This document shows positions 54,153 through 64,000 of a DNA stretch of 64,000 nt, in pieces. This DNA comes from Hydrangea macrophylla. Lineage: Eukaryota; Streptophyta; Magnoliopsida; Cornales; Hydrangeaceae. The stretch lies in the NCBI GenBank assembly GCA_033977485.1, contig CM066988.1, forward strand, positions 8,535,501 through 8,599,500, in the 5' to 3' direction. Position numbers and translations under genes: made by a program. Positions within the stretch are counted from its first letter, which is position 1, and each line of letters opens with the position of its first letter. The notes under the pieces are model-generated. The model saw only the letters and a list, made by a program, of their open reading frames with translations, was not told where the DNA came from and did not search any database.

Positions 54153-55655
54153 GCAAGTGGGAGTTTGTTAGGAGTGTGCCCTCAAATCATTACTTTATGT
54201 ATGAGATATTGACATTTTAATATATGGATATCAGCTTTACATTTCATTATGTATGTTTCTTTCATGAGATGATTGTTTAATCCTTAAGTATCATAGTAAG
54301 TAATTCGTGCATGTATGAGATACATACAAGTGAGATACGAATTACTATTCTTTGATGCTTAGAATTTGTCATAGTGGATGATGAGACTAGATATCTCATC
54401 ACGTTTAATCTATAGCATAATTAACTACCATTGGATAGAGTGATGAATCTCAATCACTAGAGTTAAACTCTTAGTTAATATGCTAGTGCTTATAGTGCAT
54501 TGATGGACCTGAGGTTTTCTATTGACACTCTGTCACCAGTTGATAGGAACTCATAACTTGCATAAGGTACGTGTTCTCAATCTTGAGACGATTATGAACA
54601 CAGACTATGGATATGGCTGGTTTGACTTACCAATCATGAGGTCCACAAAAGGTCAACCTGGGTATCTTGGGTATGTCATGTTCATAGGGTTGTGAACATA
54701 TATTGTCAAGATAGAATCTACCCTCTGATATAGAGTAAGCATTCCCTTGAGAATGTCACCAAGTTGATTACTGAGAACTGCAGTCTTGTTGATAAGTAGT
54801 TATTAACATGTTTCGTAATCATGTGTGGTAAATGGGACTTAAGGAATACAAAAACTAATCATGATTCAGGTTGACAGTATCTGTTTATCCGACTACTTGA
54901 ATTTGATTACGAATACCGATGGTAGAGGGACATTAGTACACTATACAAGTCTAGATATCGCTTCGGATATGTTCTTTTCCATTGGAGTTTAGTTATCATT
55001 TTATAGTGGAGTAAACGTTAACTGACCAGTTGGTTAATTTGCTGATCAAAGAGTTTGGTCATGGGAGTTAACAACTAGTCCGAGCCAACAATAAAGAGCG
55101 TAGGAGGTCCCACTCTTAGCTTTGCTAGGATGCTTGGAAAGGCATATAAGGATCTTGTCAAGATTGGTTCGATTGATCGAAGGAGTTTTGATCGATTGAA
55201 GTCTTGACGGGTTCGGTCGATCGAAGGTGGTTCAATCGATAGAAACTTCGATCAATCGAAGTCACTTCGATCGCGTGAATGTTAGGTTGGTTTTGGGAAT
55301 CTATAAATAGGGCAGCTGCGTCCAGAAAAAATAGTTCGTCGTTTTATTATACCAGAAGCTGTAGAAACTATTTTAGTGTTCCCAAACCTATTCTATCCTC
55401 TCTATTAGGGTTCCCACCAACCCTAGCCTCTCCGGGGGCATCCGTAGGAGTCGTAAAAGTGAAGACCATTTAGTGGAGGCTGCTGGAAGTCAGAGATTTC
55501 AGAATTGGGTTCAAGACCGTGAGGTATAATTCTTATCCCTTCTCTTGTACGCATCTATAGAGTTGACGAGTAGTAGATCCGGGTTACCAATAAGTTTTGA
55601 AACTTAATCTTTCCGCTGCGCGTATAAAAATAATTTTAAACCTATTTTTCCATTA
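54153..55655 (+). repeat. Polypurine tract and 3' LTR of element B
   Basis: The purine tract is at 54153-54165. The LTR is 54166-55655, from TGTTAGGAGTG to CCATTA (CA lost). Palindrome cluster at 55165-55278, TATAAATA at 55302-55309. The right target duplication GCTAG is at 55656-55660. Divergence from the 5' LTR is clearly larger than between the LTRs of D. Confidence 0.92.
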
Positions 55656-55660
55656 GCTAG

Positions 55661-56437
55661 GGCTAAGGTCAGGGACAGATCGGATTTGACAACCTTAAAA
55701 GAGGGTGGACAAGTCAAGTATTTGCTAACCAAAAAAGTAAGAAAAGAAAGATATTCAACATCAGTCAAATGCCCATCAGCCTTCTTATGCTCCAGAATGA
55801 AAGAATAAAAGTTGGTGTTTTTCTCAAAGCCAGTAGTAATGGGAAAAATAGAGTAGGTCCATTGGGATGACATGGCATTAATGGGATCACCATCTGGCCT
55901 CACCCCAATCAGGGCAGCCAAATCAAGAAGGGTGGGGGACATCCCACAAGGGAAGTGAAAGGAATTAGTAGACATGGACCAAAAAGCCAAAGCATAGGAC
56001 AGAAGAGGGATGTTCATGGGCAGGGGCTGTGTGGATAATTGAATCAGGTCATGGATGTTTTGCTTTTTCCATTCGTTCAGTTTGTGAGGAATGACTCTAG
56101 CCACCCAAGTTAGCCATTCCAGTAGAGGTTTGTAAGGCCAAAAGCGTATATCATTGCTATTGCTCCATCTGTGGAGTGGAAGATGAGGATGCTCAGATAG
56201 GAATAGACCATTCCTTGGGAAAAGTTTGGAAACTGTAGGAAGAACAAACTCTTGAGCAACACTCAGACCAAGAATGGGAGAGGTAAAGTCTAGAGAAGGT
56301 TCTAATACCTGTAGACTTACGCCCTCAAAAGCGGCTCTTTGAAATTGATTTAGGGTTTCTTGAGCCTGTGACGTAGGGTCAATGGCCATCTCCTCTATGC
56401 TGGGGGATGAAGTTGATTCAGGTGGGATTTCATCCAT
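55661..56437 (-). pseudogene. PMD gene, N-terminal part, cut by element B
   Basis: ATG at 56437 opens 259 codons of real coding sequence; the open frame then runs into the B LTR, so its last 18 or so codons are not genuine. PMD features: FWPYKPLLEWL, FHFPCGMSPTLLDLAALIGV, then RPDGDPI, WTYSIFP, EYLSFLTFLVSKYL and SLTLALA. The same frame continues at 31386 on the far side of B. It differs from the PMD of D and has no intron in the visible part. Whether it was a host gene of the MAIL1/MAIN type or belonged to an older transposon is not visible. PMD proteins act in transcriptional silencing. Confidence 0.85.
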
Positions 56438-57839
56438 AAAAGCTAGAGCTTGAAGAGCTTGGAGATGCAGAAAAGGATTAAGGGTTTAGAAGATAGTGAC
56501 AAGAGTTGTGATGGCAAAAGGTGTGGGCGCAGAGTTAAATAGAAGAGGTATAAAGAGGATCGGAAGAGTTTTGGAGTTAGAATTTGATTCAAATTGAATC
56601 TTTTCTAGAATAGCATTGGTTTCAATTAGAACTCCCTAAGAATAGGGATGGAAGTGAAACAACGGTACAAATCAACATTAATAAGAAGTCGAGTCAGTGT
56701 CTTTTCAAGAAGAGTGCCTTTACTGCCACTTCACCAATTCCAAAAATGGCGATTAAGAAGAGGAAAAGGGAGGATGACTTCTTTTAATGGGGTTGTTTTC
56801 GTTTAGATTTGGTGGGTCAATGTCCCATATGGCAACATCCCTTTAAGTATTGGTTTCTTAAGACTTTCACTTGAAAGGTATGTTGGGGGCATTGTTTGCA
56901 CCATAAAATAAAATTAAAATGGGCCCACTAAGTCCAGTTGGGTATTACACATGGAGTAGATGTGAAAGAAGACTAATGGAAAAGGCAGGCTGATGTAATG
57001 TAACGAATGCCATAATCTAGTACATTTGCCACGTCAATGGTGGAACGGTTATTGGCGGTTATTTCTACGCAGGCTAATGACACGTGCAAAGTGAAGATCG
57101 TGATTGATGCAGTTTTGGATGAAGACCTATTATGCCCAAATCATGGATATAATGGACAGTTTCTCAAACTACTAGGCAACGGTTAGCACTGTGGTCTAGA
57201 TAAAGACAAAGAATTGTAGAAAGAAAAGATCCCCGATCAAGCAAAAACACTTAGCATCTTTATGTAATTCGTACTTTTATTTCCTTTCCTTTGTCAATTT
57301 CAATTCCAATTTACTTACCTATTTTAGGAGTAGACTAATAGTTTAATTCTAGTTAGAAGATGGATCCTCACTTCTAATTGAACCTTGGTTTGTAAGAAGA
57401 TTTAATAGAGACTCCTTTCTGTTACTTCTTTAATCATTCTAGGTGTTTCTCACATTTAAAGTCTTTTAATCTTTAGTTAAAGGAACTAGAGCCCATTTGG
57501 AGAGATTTCATTCCTCTTTCTCTCTAATCGTCTGATTTCATCAAATTATTCATAATCCAAGAGGATATTTGTCCAGCATGCCCGCATTCTTATAATTATA
57601 GATTTTCTGCCACACATGAACAAAGAAGTTATGTGAAAGTTGTGGGTGAAGTATTACTAATTCATAATTAGTGTTGCTTTTGTTTTTTCAGCACAGCTCT
57701 TTTAATTGTTGTATACTTGAAATTGGCTTCGCTTATGACAATGTGCTTATATTTTACCTGTATGTTTTCATATTGAATCTTTGGATTTAAGAAATCTCCT
57801 GCTGTTTTGAGAAATCCTATCATTGAGATGGCTTGATTT
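56438..57839. other. Upstream flank of the PMD gene; no gene seen
   Basis: AT-rich sequence between the PMD start codon and the broken end of G. It should contain the PMD promoter on the minus strand. I see no convincing open frame, LTR end or terminal repeat. Confidence 0.5.
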
Positions 57840-60800
57840 TCAGTGATAAGCATGTAAGGTCGGGGGCTCAGACTCTTTGACCGGGTCCTCGAGATATGTA
57901 AATTCGACTAAAAAGTCTGCTACGGCTTGTCCCTTGATGGCTGTCCGGGGTCGGTAGGTCACTTCAAACTCTTCTAATTCTAATGCCCACTTGACGAGCC
58001 TCCCGGACGTGTCTGGACGACTGAGGATTCTGCGGAGAGGTTGATCTGCGAGGACCACAATGGCATGGGCCTGAAAATATGGGCGGAGCCTTCCGGCCGA
58101 GGTGATAAGGGCGAATGCCAGTTTCTTGATGCAGGAGTATCTGCTCTCTGCGCCCTGTAACGCCCGGCTGCTGTAGTACACTGGGAACTGTATTCCGTGC
58201 TATTCCCGAATAAGTGCCGAGCTAACCGCCGATGGTGACACCGCCAAGTATAAAAATACTTCTTCCCCCGGCACGGGTGTTGAGAGGAGAGGAGGGGACG
58301 CTAGGTACTTCTTGAGTTCCTGGAATGCCTCTTCACACTCTTCTGACCACTGGAACGCTTTGCGGAGGATTTTGAAGAATGGCAAGCACCGGTCGGTAGC
58401 TCAGGAGATAAATCTGTTCAGTGCGGCCACCCGTCCGGCTAGGCTCTGAACTTCCTTCATTGATTTGGGCGACCGCATGTTGATGATAGCTTTGATCTTC
58501 TCGGGGTTTGCCTCAATCCCTCGTCTGCTGACTAGATGGCCAAGAAATTTCCCGGACAAGACACCAAAGGTATATTTGGCCGGGTTCAACATCATCCTGA
58601 ATTTTCTCAAAATGCTGAAGGCCCCAGCCAGATGCTCGAGGTGGTCGGGCTCATCCCGGCTCTTGACCAGTAGATCATCCACATATACCTCCATAGACTT
58701 TCCAATGAGGTCTTTGAACATGTAGTTGACCAGGCGCTGGTAGGTAGCCCCGGCGTTCTTGAGACCGAACGACATAACCTTGTAGCAATACGTCCCTTGG
58801 TCGGTGATGAATGCCATCTTTTCTTCGTCCCCGGGGTACATGCTGATCTGGTTGTACCCCGAGTAGGCGTCCATGAATGAGAGGAGTGAGTGACCTGCCG
58901 TGGAGTCCACAAGGAGGTCTATCCTGGGCAGCGGATAGCAGTCCTTGGAGCAAGCCTTGTTGAGGTCGGTGAAGTCCACGCACATCCTCCACTTCCCGCT
59001 GCTTTTCTTGACAAGAACCACATTGGCTAGCCAGTCGGGGTAGTGGACTTCTCGTATGGACTTCGCCTTTAGGAGCTTCTCGACCTCCTCACTCACTGCT
59101 TTCTGTCTCTTGGGAGTCATGCCCCTTCTCTTTTGCTTGACTGGGCGGCAATCCAGGCTGACATTGAGACGATGGGGCATTACCCGGGGATCAATCCCGG
59201 GCATATCCTCATGATCCCAAGCAAAAACGTCCTGATTTTGTCCCAGGAACTGAGTCAGTTTTTACTTCAGGCCGGGCTCCAGTAGGGTACCAATGCTGAC
59301 CGTGCGGTCAAGGTACTCGGGGTCCAGCGTCACTTTTTTCAGTTCTTCCATTGGACCTATCATGTCACTCTGGTCCCGGGGGTCCATCTCTTGAACGTTC
59401 AATGTTTCTGTGATTGCCCCCCGGCGCAACAAGCTGACATAACAACTCCGGGCGGTGCTCTGATCTCCACGTAAGCATCCGGGTCCCTGAGGAGTTGGGA
59501 ACTTCACTGTTAAGCTGTAGGTGGAGACGACCGCTCTGGCCTTATTGATAGTTGGCCTACCAAGGATGACATTGTAGGCCGACGGGGCTTCTACGATCAC
59601 AAAATTGGTCAGTACGGAGGCCTGCTGAGGGTAGGTCCCCATGAGAACTGGGAGCTCGATTATACCGAGCGGTTGTGTGCTGGAGCCGTTGAATCCAACC
59701 AGGGGAGTGGCGACTGGCCGGAGCCGATCCCTGGAGATCCCGAGCTGGTCGAAGGCCAATGTGAACATAATGTCGGACAAGCTGCCTGTGTCCACTAGCA
59801 CCCTCTGGACCATATAGTTGGCTATAGAAAGCGTCACTACTAGAGGGTCATCATGGGGGCAGTGGACGCCCTGCAAGTCGTCAAACGTGAATGTTAGAAC
59901 ATCGGTCGGGGAGGAGCCAGTGGATTGGACCTGCCAGACATCCGCCCGGGATGCCCGAGCATGCCTCTTCCGTGCCGACTGTGAATCTCCTCCGCCTGAT
60001 GTTCCTCCAAAGATCACGTGGATGTGGCCAAGTGGTGGTGGCTGATCGGGAGCTCGGGTGTTCTGCCGGGGTCGTCTATCTACTGTGACGAACTCCGCGA
60101 GGTGTCCCTGCTCGATCAGCTTCTCTATTGCTATCTTTAATTTAAAGCAATCCTCCGTTTCATAGCCGTGATCCCTGTGGTAGTGGCAAAATTTGCCCCG
60201 ATTCCTCTTACCGGGTGGGGCTCTGAGCTTTGCAAGCTGCTGGAGCAGTATTTGTGCCTCGGAGGTGGCCATGACTTCATGTATGGGACGGGAAAGGGAG
60301 GTGAAAGCAATCGGGGGCTGACCTCGGGCGTCCTTCTGATCTTGCCTCGGCTTCTTTCCCGAGCCCTTCTCGAATCCTTCACGCTTGCGTTTGGCCTTTG
60401 GGGATTCGTCTCCCGCCTGGCCGGTGCGCTTCGCCTTCAGGAATTCTTCAGTATCTATGTATTTTCCAACCCCCTCTGAGAGCTCCACCAGGGTTGCCGG
60501 TCGGTCACGATGGAACGACGTGGCAACCTTGGTGTGTTGAACTCCCGAACAGAAGGCCATAATTGCAGCCGTTTCGTTGAGATTGCGGATCAGGAGCCTT
60601 TGCTGGTTGAAACGGTTTACATACTCCCTCAGGGACTCCCCTTTGCGCTGCTTGACGGTCAGCAGCTGAGTGTCCGGTTGCGACCGGTCGAGCATCCCGA
60701 CAAACTGGCTGATGAAGAGCTTGCCAAGGGCTTTGAAGTTGTCAATCGTCCGGGGCTTTAGAGCATGGAACCACTGTTCAGCTGGCCTCTTGAGAGTACT

Positions 60801-61647
60801 GGGAAAGCCAAGCACAGTAGCTCGTCCACCGTGGTGACCAGTGCCATCTGAGCCTTGTAAGTGCGGATGTGGTCTACCGGACTCCCTGTGCCGTCGTAGG
60901 AGCTGAGGTGAGGGGGTTTGAACTTCCATGGAATAGGAAACCGTGTCACCCGAGCGGTATAGGGTGACTCAGTCTCCGTGTTAGTGAGGTCGTGGCCGGA
61001 CTTGCGGTTCAACCTCTCAATTTGCTGCTGCAATTCCTCGAATTGGGCCTTAACGTCATCCTGCCCGGCTTTCCTCTCTATATTCAAGCGGTAAATTGGA
61101 TCGGTTGACGAGGCCTCTTCCTCAAAATGCGTCGACCTCGGGGATAGGGCCCGACTCTGGGTCTGGGAAAGCGTGTGCCTAAGATCCCTCTGGCTCAAGG
61201 CCGGGGGGTCCTCGGCCGATTCCCGGGCTCTCCGACGGACTCCTCCCCTCTGGCCGCACGCCGTCGATTGATAATAGTCCTGGCATCCTCTATCCGGCGA
61301 GGACCAGGCCGAGCTCGCCTTTGTGAACGCCTGGTAGCCTGGCTCCGCTCACCATCACCCGGGTGCTCCCGATCCGGTGGAGACACTGGGGCGGAACGGG
61401 CTTGCCTGCGTGCCCGAGAGGGCCTTTGAATAGGGGCGCTCTTCTCAGGCTGATTTTCCGATGCAGGACGCTTCTCCTGTCGGGCCAAAAGTGCCTCCAT
61501 CTACTCCTGTGTTCGGCACTGGCCCTCCAAGAGTTGCACCAGTGCTGCCGTTATCTGTTCGGTGGTCATGGAGGTAGCCTGCTGCTCAAGCTGCGGGTTC
61601 TCCTGACCGGTTGAAACAGTGGTTTTCTTACCCGTCTTCGGCGGCAT
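57840..61647 (-). pseudogene. Gag-Pro-RT-RNaseH of element G, disrupted
   Basis: ATG at 61647 (MPPKTGKK). Gag core with RPAEQWFHAL and FISQFVG (60830-60690), a knuckle-like CHYHRDHGYETEDC, protease LVDTGSLSD (about 59800), RT with CVDFTDLNKA and an intact YVDD (about 58680), and RNase H to QAVADFLVEFTY at about 57900. Disruptions: stop at 61501-61503, frame changes near 61196 and near 60800, stops near 59262, 58399 and 58198. Gag, protease and pol otherwise share one frame, as in D. Confidence 0.88.
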
Positions 61648-61687
61648 GTTGATGAGTTACGAATTTGTTGATGAGAAGACTAAGTCT

Positions 61688-61705
61688 TTCCCACAGACGG
61701 CGCCA
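61688..61705 (-). promoter_or_regulatory. Primer binding site of element G
   Basis: The minus strand reads TGGCGCCGTCTGTGGGAA, a PBS very common in plant Tat (Retand-like) elements. It differs from the site of D and E, so G belongs to another Tat lineage. Confidence 0.85.
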
Positions 61706-61708
61706 AAC

Positions 61709-62320
61709 TGATGATGCCTAAAACTGGTAAGAAGGGTTTAGAGAGAAAATAAGACAAGAGCAATTTGTATGTGGTTCTGTCCCGTTAACGAGGTGACCTA
61801 CGTCCACGGTTGCATCTGTACGCTCTCACTAGCAGATCACCGACGGGCCTGGTGAGCCAACAAAGATGGGCGGCACTACCAGTAATACCGGCCGGGTATA
61901 TGCGTATTGATGGTGAGTTCTCTGTTGTATGCTTGTGAGCTTAGAGAATTATTTTCAGATCCCTATTGACAGGGTAGGTGGGCTCTTTTATAGATGCAAG
62001 AGTCCACCCTTACATGGTAAGTTAATTGGATTAGGAAGCCTAATCTAATTACAATTTGATTGGCATAATTTAGAGAAGGTTTCCTAAGTGGTTTAGGAAA
62101 CTGCCACCTTCTATCTTGCAGACTTGTAGTTGGTTTAGGAAACTGCTGGGTTGGACGGGATCACGGGACCCGCAACCTTCATGCTCGGCCAGTTGGTACT
62201 AACCGCCCGGTCCTGATAAACGCTTCAGGATTGCTCGGCTCTTGACGCCTTTACCGAAATAACCGGCACCTCTTGATGACGTGGCCCTGTCTTTATGGCT
62301 AGATTATTTTGGACATATCA
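61709..62320 (-). repeat. 5' LTR of element G (about 610 bp)
   Basis: The plus strand reads TGATGATGCC... to ...GGACATATCA; the left end is 61709 or 61712. TGAT/ATCA termini are inverted. The other LTR is missing, so neither age nor target duplication can be read. Confidence 0.7.
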
Positions 62321-64000
62321 GCACTTAATGAGGTTATCAAACACCCCTCTAATAAATTTTATAAGCTCATTTTAAAAAGTCACGTGGGGGCCAAACTAAG
62401 CCTTAATAATATGAGATGAAAAAGTTGTCGTGGCAATCCAAAACTTAGGCTTTTTTTATTGATGAATTTGGTGAGGAGAAAGAGAGGGGAAAGAAAAAAC
62501 ATTCCCTCATGAAATCCATGACCTGGGGGGGGAGGATACGAGATAAGTGCTCTAAATTAGGCATGAGGTTAAAACTTTTTGAGGCCACCAGCCTGATAAT
62601 GTAGCGCAATGATTCTAATAGTACTATGAATATATCCTACTGTTCTGTTCATATTAAAACTATGTTAACAACTAATTAATCTTACTTGTCAGCTCTCTTT
62701 TTTAACACCTCAAGGTTTTCCATCTTTTTTTCCCCCTATTTTTAATGATACGGGACTCCTCGAAGGTCAAGCCAACTAACCAGAGAAGAAATCCCATCAT
62801 CTACAACCCACCATTATCAAATAAGATGTGAGAAAAAGTTGAACTCATGAAATACGAGCCTACAATTCGTCTCAAACAAGTCCTATTCCAACTTGTTAAA
62901 CCTGAGGGGGGTTTAGAATCTCCATCTTTGAGCCAATAGGATGCTCAAACATGTTTTCTTAGCCTACAACTTGTTAAACATGTTTTCTTAGCCTTACTCA
63001 TGACCCAACCAAGATCAGTATATCTTTACCCACAACATTAACATTTAAGAGAACAAAAAAAATAAATAAATAAAAAAGGAAGAAAAGATTTTTTATTTAT
63101 TTATTATTTTATAAAAATGACTGCTGGTAAGTACAGGTTTTTTTTTTAATTTGGACACCTATTTTAGGTAAAATAAAAAATTTACTGCTTCCTTTAAGGG
63201 CACCTCCCACAAATTATATATTTAAGAAGTTTAGATTCTATTTTTTTGCTTTGTAGCAAGATGCATGTTGTTCTTGTTGGATTTTTATTATCTTTTTTGG
63301 GCTTTTATTTCAAAAATCCAAACTTAAGCCTATAAGCTTGAAGTGACTAGTATCCTACATTGCTTAGGAAGGAGAGTTTTGTGCGGACATGTGGGGCGTA
63401 CACGAATGTCGGTCAATTTGTACGCTCGCACATACGAGAGAGTGGTCACGTTTTTTGAATTTGCTCCCTGGAATTAATTTTTGTGCACATGTTTATAACA
63501 AAGATTAATCTCAAGAATTTATGTTACTATTGGAGAGTCATTAGTGTTTTAAAAACTAGCTTTAAGCATACTTTAATTCCCTAAGCAACTGTCGGGGTAG
63601 TCATGTTCTATATATACATCCCAACTCCTTCCCTTTTATTAGAGTGTGGTTCTTCTTTTCTATCTAATTTCCTTCCTCTCTCTCTCTTTCTATATGCTGA
63701 CAAAGTCCAATGGAGGTCTCCATTAATAAGTTTCTTTGGGCTTTCGGTTTATATGTATTTCCAATCTGCTTGCCCACTTACAGTGTAGCATATGCATAGA
63801 TTTGGTTTTTCACTTTCAACCCAAGAAGCACTGGATTAATGGAAAAACATCCTGCTCTATATTTTATTTATTCATTTATATATTTTCTGCAAATTCTTAC
63901 TCTGGTTTTGGAGCAATTCTGAGCGCTCAATATTTCTTCCAATTCGAGTGCACGTTTGGAAGATTCTGATTGCTGAATCTTGGAGGGCATAGCGCTGAGA
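62321..64000. other. Right flank; no gene or element recognised
   Basis: AT-rich sequence with short A/T runs (about 63055-63155). Small open frames at 63603-63969 lack any known feature. It may be ordinary intergenic DNA or old unrecognised repeat. Confidence 0.5.

Larger units (their letters stand above)
31387..55655 (+). mobile_element. Element B: decayed Ty1/copia element carrying E in its 5' LTR
   Basis: 5' LTR 31387-32123 plus 47706-48463 (about 1495 bp once E is removed), 3' LTR 54166-55655 (1490 bp), degenerate primer site, long leader, gag-pol with many stops, and a purine tract GCAAGTGGGAGTT before the 3' LTR. The target duplication is GCCAG (31382-31386) and GCTAG (55656-55660), one mismatch. 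It is inserted in the PMD gene, whose frame resumes across the insertion. The order zinc knuckle, protease, integrase, RT, RNase H is the copia order. I could not assign a lineage. Confidence 0.93.
57840..62320 (-). mobile_element. Element G: 5' half of a Tat-type gypsy element, minus strand
   Basis: 5' LTR (62320 to about 61709), PBS (61705-61688), gag, protease, RT and RNase H; the coding similarity ends at about 57850 just after the first RNase H. Archaeal RNase H, integrase and 3' LTR are missing, so it is truncated by a deletion or a later rearrangement. The Tat assignment rests on the PBS type, the gag C-terminus and the RT. Confidence 0.85.

Noticed and set aside
63603..63969. Small frames near the right end as a possible host gene
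   Set aside because: Short, overlapping, hydrophobic, no domain and no splice-supported extension that I can see.

Overview
The window is nuclear DNA of a flowering plant, probably a eudicot; I cannot name the species. It consists almost entirely of LTR retrotransposons nested inside one another, with one broken coding gene underneath. I saw no bacterial or organellar genes, rRNA, tRNA or CRISPR array. I call the elements A to G.

Layout. The oldest identifiable layer is a gene with a plant mobile domain (PMD) on the minus strand (start codon at 56437). It was interrupted twice: by copia element B (31387-55655) and by gypsy element A (minus strand, window part 3362-31272). A short PMD stretch survives between them at 31273-31386. 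Element A kept a decayed gag but shows no pol. Its left LTR was hit by the Tekay-type chromovirus C (1-3361, only its 3' end is in the window). Its right LTR was hit by D (9366-30693). The 5' LTR of B was hit by E (32124-47700), and E in turn carries the solo LTR F (40122-43316). At the right end lies G (57840-62320, minus strand), a Tat-type gypsy element that has lost everything after its first RNase H. The remaining sequence (56438-57839 and 62321-64000) shows no recognisable gene.

Element D is the centrepiece: 21.3 kb, with LTRs of 3300 and 3299 bp that differ by about 13 substitutions and two indels of about 22 bp, a perfect GCGAG target duplication, and one uninterrupted gag-protease-RT-RNaseH-archaeal RNaseH-integrase frame of 2170 codons. 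On the opposite strand, between pol and the 3' LTR, it carries a PMD gene of six exons (562 aa; five GT-AG introns, all phase 0) followed by a second reading frame resembling DUF7745 proteins. E shares the leader block, PBS type, PPT, LTR ends and 3' motifs of this Tat group but has no gag-pol. It looks like a non-autonomous partner filled with minisatellites.

Structure beyond the genes. (1) Clusters of one 14-bp palindrome, TTCGAYCGRTCGAA, occur in the LTRs of three unrelated families (C, A, B). (2) The Tat LTRs share GGCACT..AGTGCC palindromes, in D and F upstream of the TATA box, and one perfect copy lies in front of the antisense PMD gene. (3) A hairpin with a compensating base-pair change (CTACG/CGTAG to CTACT/AGTAG) recurs in the 3' regions of D and E and is tandemly amplified in D. 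(4) Several arrays in these 3' regions are built from tiny hairpin units of unrelated sequence (GAGTC-N5-GACTC, GTGAG-CTTY-CTCAC, GCGC-GAA-GCGC).
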